A program made the position numbers and the translations under genes. From Yersinia kristensenii (GTDB lineage: Bacteria; Pseudomonadota; Gammaproteobacteria; Enterobacterales; Enterobacteriaceae), in assembly GCF_900460525.1 (NCBI RefSeq), contig NZ_UHIY01000001.1, positions 62,001 through 126,000 on the forward strand: a stretch of 64,000 nucleotides of DNA. The letters run 5' to 3'. The notes under the pieces were generated by a model that searched no databases, was not told the origin of the DNA, and saw nothing but the letters and a program-made list of their open reading frames with translations. How positions within the stretch are numbered: the first letter of the stretch is position 1; each line of letters opens with the position of its first letter. This document shows, in pieces, positions 18,511 to 29,328 of this stretch.

Positions 18511-19020
18511 TTATAAGGCGACATCAGGCTTTACAGCCCAGTATCCGGGTTTATTCGGGCAATAAGAGCGAATAACCAACACATCGGATACCGCATCGAA
18601 CATTAATGCATTTTCATAACTGATGACTGCCGCATCAGTTCCTTCACCAATCACTCCCACATACCAACCTTGCAAAATTTGCCGGGCAATCTGCTGTTGT
18701 AATGGCGGCCATTGCTGCGGTTCACCGCCAGGTAAAGGTTGTAATAAGGCCAGTTTCTGGTCAAAACCACCGATTTTACCGAGTAAAACCTGATAGAGGC
18801 GCTGCCCAACCTGCGCATTAAGTTGGCGCTTGCCGGTCAGGGCGCGGGAGACCAACATGAATCTTTCAAAGTTCTGCGGCGAAGTTTGAGTTGATGCTGC
18901 GAAAGCATCTAAAGAAAGAGGATTCATCAGGCTGCTGACCAGCCCGACACCGACATACCCCAGCAAACGTCGACGTGAAATACCACGTAACTGAGGGAGC
19001 GGAGTACGAGTTACCGACAT
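18511..19020 (-). CDS. Gluconate 2-dehydrogenase subunit 3 (Tat signal)
   Basis: A 169-aa small subunit. The N-terminus carries a twin-arginine signal, ISRRRLLGYVGVGL, that in this family carries the folded flavoprotein across the membrane. The first gene of the three-gene operon; the flavoprotein starts 17 nt after its stop. The ATG at 19020 has GTGGAGA upstream. Confidence 0.87.
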   Translation of the reverse strand: MSVTRTPLPQLRGISRRRLLGYVGVGLVSSLMNPLSLDAFAASTQTSPQNFERFMLVSRALTGKRQLNAQVGQRLYQVLLGKIGGFDQKLALLQPLPGGEPQQWPPLQQQIARQILQGWYVGVIGEGTDAAVISYENALMFDAVSDVLVIRSYCPNKPGYWAVKPDVAL

Positions 19021-19282
19021 ATTTTTTCTCCACAAAAGAGCACACACGCAGTGTTTATCTGTTGATTATGTGACCATGCTGTTAATCGACATGGCGCTAA
19101 CAGATACGGGTGACTGCGGGCTAAACCACCGAGTAAATCCTCTCGGCAGTGGCAATCTTGACGAATAATGAATGGAATTCCCGCCTTATGGCGATGTGAA
19201 TTATAAGATGAAGATGTTAAACATTTAGTTTAGTTGTAAAGATTCGTCAAGATTATACCCCTCTTAATGGGAGGGTAAAGTT

Positions 19283-19304
19283 AAATGTGACGCAAGTCAC
19301 ATTT
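19283..19304 (-). promoter_or_regulatory. Perfectly symmetrical CRP-type site upstream of gluconate dehydrogenase operon
   Basis: AAATGTGA-N6-TCACATTT is fully symmetrical and matches both CRP half-sites. It lies 263 nt before the operon start codon. A TATAAT on the minus strand at 19252-19257 would put the site near -48, not one of the standard -41.5/-61.5 spacings, so the actual start site may differ. The neighbouring gene ends here, so only the dehydrogenase operon can use it. Confidence 0.75.
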
Positions 19305-19309
19305 TGTAA

Positions 19310-21181
19310 CTATGATGCCGAGTTATTACCCCATTCGATTAATACATCAACACGATTAAGGACATGCGCAGCCTGATGCCAAATTTGGGTGTACTCAGTT
19401 GAGTTGTAAGTGTGTAAAAACGTGACTAATAGCGCTTTTGTTTTTTCCAGCGCCGCTTTGCTAGCTGGCTGGTTGCTATTTTTTTCAAAAAGAGTTTCCA
19501 GTGTTTCAACTTCTTGCAAGAAAGCAGCCAGTTCATCCGTCCATTCATCGCTATGTAGCCTATTTGCTATTCGCGGCAGCAACCAGGGGATATAATCGCG
19601 GCTGAGGCTAATATTTTGTACCTGATAATCAGTTGAAGACCAAGTGGTATCTCGCCCTCCACATTGATCGCCATTTTTATCGCGCATGACTCTCAGTTCA
19701 CAAACCCCCTGTTCCATATCCAAAATATATCCTAATGGCAGACTACTGATAAATATCGCCCCCTCAGGCTTTCGTTCATTAAAATTAACGGCATAACCAA
19801 TAAGAGCGCCTAATTCAGGGCCGAACAATACACCGCGATAATTCATTTTCTGCGGGTTTTCATTGTTATGGAAATGTAGAACTTTATTTTCATGGCCATT
19901 AACTAAATAAAGAGATTGATGGTCCGCTATAAAACGCCACTGCTGAGTATAAGGATTATAGGCGATACCATTATCACAACGATACTCAATGGAGTTGTCG
20001 CTATAACTACTGCGATTATAAGTAAAACTGACCGGTAAATATGGTCCTACAGGATTATTAACCAATGAAAGACAGGATGACTCTGTTAACATCTGTTCAT
20101 TATTCGATTTATTATAAGCAATTAAAGACTTGGTCTCTGAATTATAGTAAACATGCTCCCCAATTTTATCCCCTCCCAAATAGATATTAGTATCATCCGT
20201 CTTATCTAAATGATTAACTACAAAATCTCTATGACCAAATTCATTTAACGACGCGAATGTCTCTTTATATTGCAAAAAAGGCCTTACTGCGGAAGACTTC
20301 ATTTCCTCAATATATTTGTCATTAAACTCCACTGTATTGCTGTTAACTTCAACCTCCGGTTGATAATCCTGTTTTTCTCGGCCGGGCAACTGATTATTTA
20401 TATTGGACCTGATTTTTAAACTAACATAAAACCCTTCTTCATCCAGTGACAATGCCGTACCTGTCCCCTGATTAACTAATACTATTTTCTCCGCTATTTT
20501 TTGCGGAAACCACCTCTGCCCAGGAGTACCAAAATCACAATAACTAAATGCCACATCAGCCGTTAATTTGCCAGCCCTCAGATCTGTTGGTAATAAACAA
20601 TAGAGATTGCGATCAAACCCTTGCCCACTAAAGGCCGTCATGATCTGCCCGGTATAGCTATAAAAAACGGAGGAACTTTTGCTGTCGATATCTGAAGGTT
20701 TATCTTTTCGACTTAATAAAATACTGTGCCCGCGGCTCAAATAATAATTGTAGCCAATATACTTTTCTGGGAACAAATTAGAGTGATAGTTAAAGATAAC
20801 TCGTTTATTACTCGGGTATAAACTTTTGGGTGACACACGATAAGAACTGATATCAGAGATCAGCCCATACTTTTCCAACTCAGCGGCATTAGTACTTTTA
20901 TAAAGCGAAACTGATTTTCCGGAAAATGAAAAATCACTAAAAACATCAACCTGAAAATTTAACGGTATTTTGATAGATGAAATATTATTATTCCACTGAC
21001 TAAATAGCCATTCATCTTCAGTGTAGGAGGGCACACAAAATTTTTTAGAGTCCCCCTTTTCAGTATAATTATCACCAGAATAAAAACAAACATTGTCATC
21101 ATTAAAATGATTGGATATCGCACTGAATGAGATAAAAATTAAACTATAAAGTATCTTGCTCACCTGATTATTGATATTCAT
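19310..21181 (-). CDS. Exported beta/gamma-crystallin-like protein (623 aa)
   Basis: An N-terminal hydrophobic segment (about 8-23) suggests Sec export. Residues ~30-115 hold one beta/gamma-crystallin domain: motif A begins VCFYSGDNYTEKG, the Ca-binding consensus (N/D)(N/D)xx(S/T)S is seen in WNNNISSIKI, and motif B is VDVFSDFSFSGKSVSLY. Two QxW-like words (GQRWFP near 227, TQQWRF near 415) hint at ricin-type beta-trefoil lectin units. The last ~90 residues are helical. It resembles the protein at 38077-40587 in plan. Low GC suggests transfer. Function unknown; secreted adhesin/toxin-like is inference. Confidence 0.78.
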   Translation of the reverse strand: MNINNQVSKILYSLIFISFSAISNHFNDDNVCFYSGDNYTEKGDSKKFCVPSYTEDEWLFSQWNNNISSIKIPLNFQVDVFSDFSFSGKSVSLYKSTNAAELEKYGLISDISSYRVSPKSLYPSNKRVIFNYHSNLFPEKYIGYNYYLSRGHSILLSRKDKPSDIDSKSSSVFYSYTGQIMTAFSGQGFDRNLYCLLPTDLRAGKLTADVAFSYCDFGTPGQRWFPQKIAEKIVLVNQGTGTALSLDEEGFYVSLKIRSNINNQLPGREKQDYQPEVEVNSNTVEFNDKYIEEMKSSAVRPFLQYKETFASLNEFGHRDFVVNHLDKTDDTNIYLGGDKIGEHVYYNSETKSLIAYNKSNNEQMLTESSCLSLVNNPVGPYLPVSFTYNRSSYSDNSIEYRCDNGIAYNPYTQQWRFIADHQSLYLVNGHENKVLHFHNNENPQKMNYRGVLFGPELGALIGYAVNFNERKPEGAIFISSLPLGYILDMEQGVCELRVMRDKNGDQCGGRDTTWSSTDYQVQNISLSRDYIPWLLPRIANRLHSDEWTDELAAFLQEVETLETLFEKNSNQPASKAALEKTKALLVTFLHTYNSTEYTQIWHQAAHVLNRVDVLIEWGNNSAS

Positions 21182-21372
21182 GTATCACCTTTAAAGAGTA
21201 AGCTGGCAAATACAGGCTATTTTGTATGAGCCAATATGTAATAATTTGATTTTTTATATTCACACAGACATAAACGACGACAAAGAACAATCCACATAAA
21301 ATGAATTCATTTTTTATTGATATTTAAAGAAAAAATAATAAATACAGTTTTTCTTACAACTGAAATACAAAG
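21182..21372. other. AT-rich spacer between crystallin-like gene and guaA
   Basis: About 190 nt of AT-rich sequence that must contain the promoter of the minus-strand crystallin-like gene. I can fix no -35/-10 pair with confidence. Confidence 0.3.
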
Positions 21373-21401
21373 TAAAAAGCCCCCGAACTATCGGAGGCTT
21401 C
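21373..21401 (-). terminator. Terminator after guaA
   Basis: On the minus strand AGCCTCCGA-TAGT-TCGGGGGCT (9-bp stem with one wobble) is followed by TTTTTA. Confidence 0.85.
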
Positions 21402-21434
21402 ATCTACACTAGCGACAATGTTTAGGGGTAAAGC

Positions 21435-23012
21435 TTATTCCCACTCAATTGTCGCGGGTGGTTTACCACTGATATCGTAAACTACGCGAGAAATACCATT
21501 CACTTCATTAATGATGCGGTTTGATACGCGGCCAAGGAAATCATAGGGCAGATGCGCCCAATGCGCAGTCATGAAATCAATGGTTTCAACTGCACGCAGT
21601 GAAACAACCCAGTCATATTTACGGCCATCACCCATCACGCCGACGGAACGAACCGGCAGGAAGACAGTAAAGGCCTGGCTGACTTTATTGTACAGGTCCG
21701 CTTTGTGCAGCTCCTCGATAAAGATGGCGTCGGCGCGGCGCAGTAAATCGCAATATTCTTTCTTCACTTCGCCCAATACGCGCACACCCAAACCTGGGCC
21801 TGGGAATGGATGACGATATAACATGTCGTACGGCAGTCCCAATTCCAGACCAATTTTACGCACTTCGTCTTTAAACAGCTCTTTTAACGGCTCGACCAAG
21901 CCCAGCTTCATCTCTTTCGGCAAGCCGCCCACATTGTGGTGAGATTTAATCACATGGGCTTTACCGGTAGCGGAGGCTGCTGATTCAATCACATCTGGAT
22001 AGATAGTGCCCTGCGCCAGCCATTTCACCTGCTCTTGTTTGCACGCTTCTTCATCAAACAGCTCAACAAACACGCGACCAATGATTTTGCGTTTTGCTTC
22101 TGGTTCATCAACACCCGCCAGCGCGGAAAGGAAACGATCTTCCGCTGCCACATGGACAATATTCAGACCAAATTTATCGCCGAACATTTCTAACACTTGA
22201 TCGGCTTCGTTCAAGCGCAACAGACCGTTATCAACAAACACACACGTCAGGCGTTTGCCAATCGCACGGTGTAACAGCATTGCAGTGACGGATGAATCAA
22301 CCCCACCGGATAGCCCCAAAATCACGTGGTCTTCACCGATTTGCTCACGCAGGCGCACGATAGCATCTTCAATAATGGTGGCCGGTGTCCACAGTGCTTC
22401 ACAAGCACAGATATCCAGCACAAAGCGCTCCAGCAGGCGTTGGCCTTGCTTGGTGTGTGTCACTTCAGGGTGGAATTGCACACCGTAAAAACGTTTTTCT
22501 TCGTTGGCCATAATGGCAAACGGGCAGGTATCAGTGCTGGCAACCGTCACAAAATCAGACGGGATCGCAGTCACTTTGTCGCCATGGCTCATCCACACAT
22601 CCAATACGGCTTCACCGGCTGGATTAATGGCATCTTTGATATCACGAATCAGTGCACTGTCAGTTTTAATTTCGACCTGCGCATAACCAAATTCGCGCTG
22701 GTTTGAACCTTCAACCTTACCGCCCAGTTGCATGGCCATGGTCTGCATGCCATAACACACACCCAGCACAGGGACACCGGCAGTGAACACGTAATCCGGC
22801 GCACGTGGGCTGTCGTGTTCAGTGGTGCTTTCAGGGCCGCCAGAAAGAATGATGCCGCTTGGATTAAATTCGCGGATCTGGGCTTCAGTCACGTCCCACG
22901 CCCAAAGTTCACAATAGACACCAATTTCACGAACGCGGCGCGCCACCAGTTGAGTGTACTGCGAGCCGAAATCGAGGATAAGGATGCGATGCTTATGGAT
23001 ATTTTTTGTCAT
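21435..23012 (-). CDS. guaA: GMP synthase (glutamine-hydrolysing) GuaA
   Basis: A 525-aa enzyme, identical in length to E. coli GuaA, that converts XMP to GMP. The class I amidotransferase domain (about 1-205) has nucleophile Cys in GVCYGMQ and the His/Glu pair in VQFHPEVTH; the ATP-pyrophosphatase domain (about 206-400) has the P-loop LSGGVDSS; the C-terminal dimerisation domain ends in the conserved TIEWE. The start at 23012 ([11 protein letters not shown]) is chosen over a longer in-frame ORF. It follows guaB by 75 nt in the guaBA operon. Confidence 0.97.
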   Translation of the reverse strand: MTKNIHKHRILILDFGSQYTQLVARRVREIGVYCELWAWDVTEAQIREFNPSGIILSGGPESTTEHDSPRAPDYVFTAGVPVLGVCYGMQTMAMQLGGKVEGSNQREFGYAQVEIKTDSALIRDIKDAINPAGEAVLDVWMSHGDKVTAIPSDFVTVASTDTCPFAIMANEEKRFYGVQFHPEVTHTKQGQRLLERFVLDICACEALWTPATIIEDAIVRLREQIGEDHVILGLSGGVDSSVTAMLLHRAIGKRLTCVFVDNGLLRLNEADQVLEMFGDKFGLNIVHVAAEDRFLSALAGVDEPEAKRKIIGRVFVELFDEEACKQEQVKWLAQGTIYPDVIESAASATGKAHVIKSHHNVGGLPKEMKLGLVEPLKELFKDEVRKIGLELGLPYDMLYRHPFPGPGLGVRVLGEVKKEYCDLLRRADAIFIEELHKADLYNKVSQAFTVFLPVRSVGVMGDGRKYDWVVSLRAVETIDFMTAHWAHLPYDFLGRVSNRIINEVNGISRVVYDISGKPPATIEWE

Positions 23013-23087
23013 GTGCGGCGTATTCCAAATATTAAAATAAAAAATAGTCATCTGATGACTAGCACCAGATGACTAATTAACTTGTTA

Positions 23088-24551
23088 TTAGCCCATGCGG
23101 TAGTTTGGTGACTCTTTGGTGATAGTCACATCATGCACATGGCTTTCTTGAATCCCAGCACCACTGATACGCACAAACTCAGCTTTGGTGCGCAATTCAT
23201 TGATAGTGCCGCAGCCGGTCAGCCCCATACAGGAGCGCAAGCCCCCCATTTGCTGATGCACAATCTCTTTCAACAAACCTTTGTATGCCACACGCCCTTC
23301 AATACCTTCCGGCACTAATTTATCGGCCGCATTATCGGTTTGGAAGTAGCGATCTGAGGAACCTTTGGACATCGCGCCCAATGACCCCATACCGCGGTAA
23401 GATTTGAATGAACGGCCTTGATAAAGTTCGATTTCGCCGGGTGACTCTTCAGTCCCTGCCAGCATCGAGCCGACCATGACACATGAAGCACCCGCAGCAA
23501 TGGCTTTAGCAATATCACCAGAGAAACGAATACCACCATCCGCAATAACCGGGATACCGGTGCCTTCCAGCGCTTCGACGGCATCAGCAATCGCAGTAAT
23601 CTGTGGCACACCAACGCCAGTCACAATGCGAGTGGTACAGATTGAACCAGGGCCGATACCCACTTTGACCGCACTCACGCCAGCATCGGCCAATGCTTTC
23701 GCACCAGCCCCTGTCGCAACATTGCCGCCCACGATTTGCAGGTTAGGATATTTGGCGCGCGTTTCGCGAATACGCTGTAACACGCCTTCGGAGTGACCAT
23801 GGGATGAGTCGATGAGTAAAACATCAACACCCGCAGCGACCAGCGCATCGATACGCTCTTCATTGCCTGCACCAGCACCCACAGCAGCACCAACACGCAG
23901 GCGGCCATGCTCGTCTTTACAGGCGTTTGGCTTGCGTTCTGCTTTTTGGAAATCTTTAACGGTAATCATGCCGCGCAGATGGAAGCTATCGTCCACGACC
24001 AGTGCTTTCTCGACACGTTTTTCATGCATTTTTTGCAATACAACTTCGCGGGCTTCACCTTCTTTGACCGTCACCAAACGCTCTTTCGGTGTCATCACCG
24101 CCGTCACCGGTTGGTCCAGATCAGTCACAAAGCGCACATCACGGCCAGTAATGATTCCAACCAGCTCGTAGTCTTCGGTCACTACCGGATAACCGGCGAA
24201 ACCGTTACGGGCGGTCAGTTCTTTAACCTGACGGAGAGTTGTTGTTGGCGTTACAGTCTGTGGCTCAGTCACAACGCCACTTTCGTGTTTTTTCACGCGG
24301 CTGACTTCTTCAGCCTGGCGCTCAATGGACATATTTTTGTGGATGAAACCTAAACCGCCCTCTTGTGCCAGCGCAATGGCCAGACGAGCTTCGGTTACGG
24401 TATCCATTGCTGCGGACAGCATAGGGATATTCAGGCGGATAGTTGCAGTCAGTTGGGTACCAAGTTCTGCCGTATTAGGCAAGACTGTGGAGTGGGCTGG
24501 AACCAGGAGAACGTCGTCAAATGTTAGAGCTTCTTTCGCGATACGTAGCAT
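23088..24551 (-). CDS. guaB: IMP dehydrogenase GuaB
   Basis: A 487-aa TIM-barrel enzyme that oxidises IMP to XMP with NAD+, the committed step of guanine nucleotide synthesis. A CBS pair sits at about 93-205. The catalytic Cys is in [11 protein letters not shown] (near 305) and the flap has the Arg-Tyr pair in [11 protein letters not shown]. The start at 24551 ([16 protein letters not shown]) is the universal family N-terminus; the longer ORF upstream is non-coding. It is followed by guaA and preceded by a PurR-type operator. Confidence 0.97.
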   Translation of the reverse strand: MLRIAKEALTFDDVLLVPAHSTVLPNTAELGTQLTATIRLNIPMLSAAMDTVTEARLAIALAQEGGLGFIHKNMSIERQAEEVSRVKKHESGVVTEPQTVTPTTTLRQVKELTARNGFAGYPVVTEDYELVGIITGRDVRFVTDLDQPVTAVMTPKERLVTVKEGEAREVVLQKMHEKRVEKALVVDDSFHLRGMITVKDFQKAERKPNACKDEHGRLRVGAAVGAGAGNEERIDALVAAGVDVLLIDSSHGHSEGVLQRIRETRAKYPNLQIVGGNVATGAGAKALADAGVSAVKVGIGPGSICTTRIVTGVGVPQITAIADAVEALEGTGIPVIADGGIRFSGDIAKAIAAGASCVMVGSMLAGTEESPGEIELYQGRSFKSYRGMGSLGAMSKGSSDRYFQTDNAADKLVPEGIEGRVAYKGLLKEIVHQQMGGLRSCMGLTGCGTINELRTKAEFVRISGAGIQESHVHDVTITKESPNYRMG

Positions 24552-24602
24552 GGGCAATATCTCACCAAGGTGAATGTGAAAAAGATAAAATATTGCCGTG
24601 GC

Positions 24603-24628
24603 ATTATACAGAGCGTAATCGGTTGCCT
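24603..24628 (-). promoter_or_regulatory. guaBA promoter with PurR box
   Basis: On the minus strand AGGCAACCGATTACGC (24613-24628) matches the PurR consensus ANGCAANCGNTTNCNT at every fixed position except the last. It sits just upstream of a perfect TATAAT -10 (24603-24608), so bound repressor would cover the -35/-10 spacer. E. coli guaBA is PurR-regulated. Confidence 0.8.
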
Positions 24629-24720
24629 CCAGCACTTTCTCATTATTTTTCTTGCTATGCGGTTTGAGGCAGGTAATATCGATCAATTAAGTACTTGTTT
24701 TAAAATTTGATCCAGGTCAC

Positions 24721-26097
24721 ATGTCACAAACTTCTGCGTCATCAATTTTTACCGTCAGCCGCCTTAATCAGACGGTGCGACAACTGCTGGAAATGGAAAT
24801 GGGCCAAATTTGGCTCACGGCCGAGATTTCTAATTTTTCTCAGCCGTCGTCTGGTCACTGGTATTTCACCTTAAAAGATGACCGGGCGCAGGTACGCTGT
24901 GCAATGTTTCGCAACAGTAATCGCCGAACCACTTTCCGCCCGCAAAATGGCCAGCAAGTTTTGGTCAGGGCATCCATCACCCTGTATGAACCGCGCGGTG
25001 ACTACCAGTTAATTGCCGAAAGTATGCAACCTGCCGGTGACGGATTACTGCAACAACAGTTTGAGCAGCTTAAACAACAACTGGCCGCAGAAGGACTTTT
25101 TGATCAAAGTCACAAGCAATCACTGCCCAGCCCAGCCAAACAAGTTGGGGTGATTACCTCATCTAGCGGCGCTGCACTGCACGATGTTTTACACGTTTTA
25201 CAGCGCCGTGACCCATCACTGCCAGTGATTATTTACCCTACAGCAGTGCAAGGTGCCGATGCCCCACTACAGATAGTCCGAGCCATTCACTTGGCTAATC
25301 TGCGCGGAGAATGTGATGTATTGATCGTCGGGCGGGGTGGCGGTTCACTGGAAGATTTGTGGAGTTTTAATGACGAGCGGGTCGCCCGCGCCATTTTTAA
25401 CAGCCGTATTCCTATTGTCAGTGCGGTCGGCCATGAAACCGATGTCACCATTGCGGACTTCGTCGCAGATTTACGCGCCCCAACCCCTTCAGCTGCAGCA
25501 GAGCTGGTCAGCCGCAACCAGATTGAGTTGATCAGGCAAATTCAGGGCCAGCAGCAGCGCATGGAAATGGCGATGGATTATTATCTGGCGCAACGTAGCC
25601 AGCAATTTACCCACCTTGAGCATCGGCTCCAACAGCAACATCCGCACTTGCGCTTGGCTCGTCAGCAAACCCTCTTGTTGAAGTTGCAGCGCCGCCTGGA
25701 AGACAGTGCACAAAACCAAATTCGCTCATTAGGTCGGCGCACTGAACGGCTGCAACAGCGCTTGATTCAAGTTCAACCGCAAGGGCAAATTCACCGTTAT
25801 AACCAGCGAGTACAACAGCAGGAATACCGCTTGCGCCAAGCCTTTGAGCGCCAGCTTAATGGTTATCGTCAGCGCTTTGGTATTGCTTGCTCGCAATTAG
25901 AGGCGGTCAGCCCATTGGCCACCTTGGCCCGCGGCTACAGTGTCACACAGACCCCCGAAGGCACCTTACTTAAGACCACCAAACAAGTGCATACCGGCGA
26001 CAAGCTGACAACTCGGCTACAAGATGGCTGGGTGGAAAGTGAAATCACTCAAATCAATGTGGCAAAAAAGCCCCGTCAGCGTAAGCAGACCAATTAG
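24721..26097 (+). CDS. xseA: Exodeoxyribonuclease VII large subunit XseA
   Basis: A 458-aa subunit of ExoVII, which degrades single-stranded DNA from both ends. An N-terminal OB-fold (about 8-105) is followed by the catalytic domain with [18 protein letters not shown], the [16 protein letters not shown] motif and [22 protein letters not shown], then a long Gln/Arg-rich coiled coil (about 270-390). Divergent from guaB; the small subunit xseB is elsewhere. The ATG at 24721 gives normal length. Confidence 0.95.
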   Translation: MSQTSASSIFTVSRLNQTVRQLLEMEMGQIWLTAEISNFSQPSSGHWYFTLKDDRAQVRCAMFRNSNRRTTFRPQNGQQVLVRASITLYEPRGDYQLIAESMQPAGDGLLQQQFEQLKQQLAAEGLFDQSHKQSLPSPAKQVGVITSSSGAALHDVLHVLQRRDPSLPVIIYPTAVQGADAPLQIVRAIHLANLRGECDVLIVGRGGGSLEDLWSFNDERVARAIFNSRIPIVSAVGHETDVTIADFVADLRAPTPSAAAELVSRNQIELIRQIQGQQQRMEMAMDYYLAQRSQQFTHLEHRLQQQHPHLRLARQQTLLLKLQRRLEDSAQNQIRSLGRRTERLQQRLIQVQPQGQIHRYNQRVQQQEYRLRQAFERQLNGYRQRFGIACSQLEAVSPLATLARGYSVTQTPEGTLLKTTKQVHTGDKLTTRLQDGWVESEITQINVAKKPRQRKQTN

Positions 26098-26103
26098 AAA
26101 AGT

Positions 26104-26250
26104 TGCCATCTTTGAAAGAATTTGATGTTTCAGGTAGACGGCAAGAGAGACAAATTGGTCGGGAACCGATTTGAACAGCATTTATGCTCGCCCGCAGGAT
26201 GAAGCTCATCAATTCCGAATCATTTATCTAAATAAGTGATTCGGGTGCTC
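26104..26250. repeat. Degenerate ERIC-like element between xseA and yfgJ
   Basis: Only the right core is clear: CCGAATCATTTATCTAAATAAGTGATTCGGG (26214-26245, written as two arms CCGAATCATTTAT and ATAAGTGATTCGG) forms a strong hairpin. The left part has drifted. It separates convergent genes and may serve as their terminator. Confidence 0.55.
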
Positions 26251-26252
26251 AA

Positions 26253-26477
26253 TCAGACAATCGGCAGATAACTAAAACGAACGCGGCTTTTCGAAATCAA
26301 CCCATGGCCATTCTGGCAAAAATAATCAACGGCCCCACACGCTTTCAACACTTGGAGCGGTTTGGCGCAATCAGGACAATCGGCCTGTTGCTGATAGTTG
26401 CCGTGACAGCTTGAGCAGTGAAAGTGACCACTCACTTGCGTCATTGCCTGCTGACAAATTGGACATAACGCATCCAT
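26253..26477 (-). CDS. yfgJ: YfgJ-type double zinc-ribbon protein
   Basis: A 74-aa protein with four metal-ligand pairs, CPIC, CSSC, CPDC and CGAVDYFC, making two treble zinc-ribbon units. It is similar in size and place (between xseA and der) to E. coli YfgJ. No function is established. It precedes no close partner; the next gene upstream is an AEC transporter. Confidence 0.85.
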   Translation of the reverse strand: MDALCPICQQAMTQVSGHFHCSSCHGNYQQQADCPDCAKPLQVLKACGAVDYFCQNGHGLISKSRVRFSYLPIV

Positions 26478-26506
26478 TATTTATCTCCTCGATTTCACTC
26501 AAAAAC

Positions 26507-27463
26507 TCACATCACGCCCAGCGCGCGTAAGAAATAAATCCCAATAGCAGTCGTGAAAAATGAGCCGACAGTAGTAATCGCAATAATATTCGCGGCCAGC
26601 GTAGCATTCCCCCCCATCGCCCGGGTCATGACATAACTACCCGCGGCGGTCGGGGTAGCAGAAAATAGAAAAACAATCCCTAAGGTTGCACCACGGAATC
26701 CCATCAGTAAGCCGCCAAAAGTCATCAATATTGGTACGACGAATAGTTTTGCCACCGAGGATAATGCAGCCACATTAGAAGAGCGGAACATCGCGTGCCA
26801 ATCCAGGCTCGCGCCAGTACAGAGTAATGCCAGTGGGAGTGCCAAGGCAGAGATATAACTGCCTGTCTGGACAATGACCTGCGGAATAGGTAAACGGGTT
26901 TGAGCATAGGCCAAACCGCACACCAAACCAATAATCAGAGGATTGGTGACAATGCTGCGTAGCAATGCCAATTGGCTGATTTTCCCGCCCTGCCCACCTT
27001 GTAAGCTGCGGGTCAGTGTTATCACGGACAGCATATTAAATAATATCACTGTCACCGTCAGATACATCGACCCCAGAGCAACCCCTTCAGCGCCATAGGC
27101 TGTCATGGCAAATGCCAAACCGACAATCGCAGTATTGGCTCTGAAACCGCCCTGTACGAACACACCGCGTTCACGCGGGTCTTTTACCAGCCACTTGGCC
27201 GCAATTTCGAGTAATAAAAATGTCACTAACGTGCCAACAGCACCATAGATAACTAAAGGCAAGTTATCCATCAAGCTGACATGATTAGTCGCAACACTGA
27301 AAAACAACAGGCAAGGAAGCGCCAGGTTGAAGACCACCCGGGTCGCACCATCGCAAAATCGATCATCCATCAGGCCACAGCGCCGTAATAACACGCCGAG
27401 TAACATCATCAATAAGTTGGGTACTGTTACACTAAACGCGAAACTCCAGGTTTCCCAAGACAT
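26507..27463 (-). CDS. AEC-family transporter (auxin efflux carrier-like)
   Basis: A 318-aa membrane protein with about ten hydrophobic segments in two halves and the family's Asn/Pro-bearing broken helices (for example NLALPCLLFFSVATN and LALPLALLCTGASL). Bacterial AEC proteins export or import small organic acids and related metabolites; the substrate cannot be read from sequence. It lies between yfgJ and der, 29 nt upstream of yfgJ, and could be cotranscribed with it. Confidence 0.85.
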   Translation of the reverse strand: MSWETWSFAFSVTVPNLLMMLLGVLLRRCGLMDDRFCDGATRVVFNLALPCLLFFSVATNHVSLMDNLPLVIYGAVGTLVTFLLLEIAAKWLVKDPRERGVFVQGGFRANTAIVGLAFAMTAYGAEGVALGSMYLTVTVILFNMLSVITLTRSLQGGQGGKISQLALLRSIVTNPLIIGLVCGLAYAQTRLPIPQVIVQTGSYISALALPLALLCTGASLDWHAMFRSSNVAALSSVAKLFVVPILMTFGGLLMGFRGATLGIVFLFSATPTAAGSYVMTRAMGGNATLAANIIAITTVGSFFTTAIGIYFLRALGVM

Positions 27464-27540
27464 GGCCGACGTTCAACTCCTTTTATTTTGCGCAACTCAT
27501 CCCTGAGAGCAATCCCCTAAGATGGTGCGCTAAAAATGCA

Positions 27541-27566
27541 AAAAGCGCGGGATATCCGCGCTTTGC
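27541..27566 (-). terminator. Terminator after der
   Basis: AAAGCGCGG / CCGCGCTTT is a 9-bp perfect stem with a 5-nt loop; on the minus strand it is followed by TTGCATTTTT. Confidence 0.75.
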
Positions 27567-27571
27567 TGTTT

Positions 27572-29056
27572 TTATTTGCCTTTTTTCAGGTGCGACATCA
27601 AGCGCTTACGTTTCCGCATCTGATTTGGCGTCAGGGTATTGCGCTTACCCGCAAACGGGTTCTCACCCTCTTTAAACTGAATACGGATGGGCGTACCCAT
27701 AACCTTCAATGAACGACGGAAGTAATTCATCAGGTAGCGTTTATAAGAGTCAGACAAATCAGTAACCTGATTGCCATGGATAACCACGATAGGCGGGTTA
27801 TAGCCACCGGCGTGAGCATATTTCAACTTAACACGACGACCACGCACTAACGGAGGCTGATGGTCTTCTTCTGCCATTTGCATGATGCGAGTCAGTAAGG
27901 AAGTACCCACTCGCTTGGTTGAACAGTCATAAGCTTCCTGAATAGATTCAAACAGGTTACCCACGCCACTGCCGTGCAAGGCAGAGATAAAGTGAATGCG
28001 GGCAAAATCGACAAAGCCAAGGCGCAGGTCAAGCATATCTTTAACCTGAGCACGCGCTTCTTCTGTCATGCCATCCCATTTATTGACAGCAATAACAAGT
28101 GAGCGCCCACTATTGAGGATAAAGCCTAATAGAGACAAATCCTGATCTGAAATACCATCACGGGCATCAATAACCAACAGCACCACGTTGGAATCTTCAA
28201 TTGCCTGTAACGTTTTAATCACTGAGAATTTTTCAACTGTTTCAGTAATTTTACCGCGTTTACGCACACCCGCAGTATCAATCAGAATATATTCGCGCTC
28301 ATCACGGGTCATTGGAATATAAATACTGTCACGGGTGGTACCCGGCAGGTCATAAACCACCACACGATCTTCACCGAGGATACGGTTAGTTAGTGTGGAC
28401 TTACCCACATTGGGACGCCCCACGATTGCCAGCTTGATTGGCAGAGTTCGCGGGTCGAAATCATCTTCTTCGTCTTCTGGGATTTCGTCTTCGTCAGCTT
28501 CCTGCGCGGCCCAATAGGCCGCATTAGCTTCTTCATCTGTCAACTCAACTTCAGGCTCTTCGGCGTCCATATAAGGCGCCATAACATCTTCAATCAGCTG
28601 AGTCACACCACGGCCATGGGAAGCCGCAATCGCATGAACTTCACCTAAGCCTAATGAATAGAAATCAGCGGCGGCAGTATCTGCGTCAATACCATCAGTT
28701 TTGTTGGCAACCAGGAAGGTGGCTTTCTCACGACTGCGTAAATGCTGGGCAATGCCCTGATCCGCTGGCATCAACCCGGCGCGCGCATCAACCATAAACA
28801 GGACAATATCGGCTTCTTCAATCGCCAATAACGATTGACCCGCCATCTTGGTTTCTACGCCATCTTCTGTGCCATCAATACCTCCGGTATCGATAACAAT
28901 AAACTCATGACCCTCGACCTCGGCACGACCATACTTACGGTCACGCGTTAGCCCGGGAAAGTCCGCAACTAGCGCATCACGGGTGTGCGTTAAGCGGTTA
29001 AATAAAGTGGATTTACCCACATTCGGGCGCCCGACCAGCGCGATGACAGGTATCAT
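27572..29056 (-). CDS. der: Ribosome-assembly GTPase Der (EngA)
   Basis: A 494-aa protein with two consecutive GTPase domains. G1 motifs are GRPNVGKST at about residue 8 and again near 213; G4 motifs are NKTD and NKWD. An acidic linker ([14 protein letters not shown]) joins them and a KH-like domain ends in a basic tail ([17 protein letters not shown]). Der is essential for 50S subunit maturation. It follows bamB on the same strand across an ERIC element. Confidence 0.97.
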   Translation of the reverse strand: MIPVIALVGRPNVGKSTLFNRLTHTRDALVADFPGLTRDRKYGRAEVEGHEFIVIDTGGIDGTEDGVETKMAGQSLLAIEEADIVLFMVDARAGLMPADQGIAQHLRSREKATFLVANKTDGIDADTAAADFYSLGLGEVHAIAASHGRGVTQLIEDVMAPYMDAEEPEVELTDEEANAAYWAAQEADEDEIPEDEEDDFDPRTLPIKLAIVGRPNVGKSTLTNRILGEDRVVVYDLPGTTRDSIYIPMTRDEREYILIDTAGVRKRGKITETVEKFSVIKTLQAIEDSNVVLLVIDARDGISDQDLSLLGFILNSGRSLVIAVNKWDGMTEEARAQVKDMLDLRLGFVDFARIHFISALHGSGVGNLFESIQEAYDCSTKRVGTSLLTRIMQMAEEDHQPPLVRGRRVKLKYAHAGGYNPPIVVIHGNQVTDLSDSYKRYLMNYFRRSLKVMGTPIRIQFKEGENPFAGKRNTLTPNQMRKRKRLMSHLKKGK

Positions 29057-29133
29057 TTTTGAAGCCTCATTACTTAATTTTCAAAGCGTTACAGCGCTGT
29101 ATCGAATATTCAACAGCGCAGTTTTTAGAATAC

Positions 29134-29162
29134 AAACGGCCCCTGAACCTCAGGAGCCGTTT
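29134..29162 (-). terminator. Hairpin between bamB and der
   Basis: AAACGGC and GCCGTTT flank an inner CCTGA / TCAGG stem, giving 12 bp with one mismatch and a 3-nt loop. The U-run on the minus strand is short, so it may be a pause or processing structure rather than a full stop. Confidence 0.5.
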
Positions 29163-29170
29163 AAAAACCT

Positions 29171-29290
29171 TTGTCCTTGAAGTTGCAGCAGTATTAGCGG
29201 CGCTCACTCACCCGAGTCACTGACCGGTGTCAACTCATCGGGATTTATTCGTTTGCTGCCTTGCTGCAACGCCAATGACTTTAGGTATTG
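29171..29290. repeat. ERIC element between bamB and der
   Basis: Core words ACCCGAGTCACTGACCGG / GTCAACTCATCGGGAT with arms CTTGAAGTTGCAGCAG and TTGCTGCAACGCCAATGAC. Confidence 0.85.
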
Positions 29291-29328
29291 ATCTATTGCT
29301 GACCTGTTAGACAGGCGCTAAATCAGGA

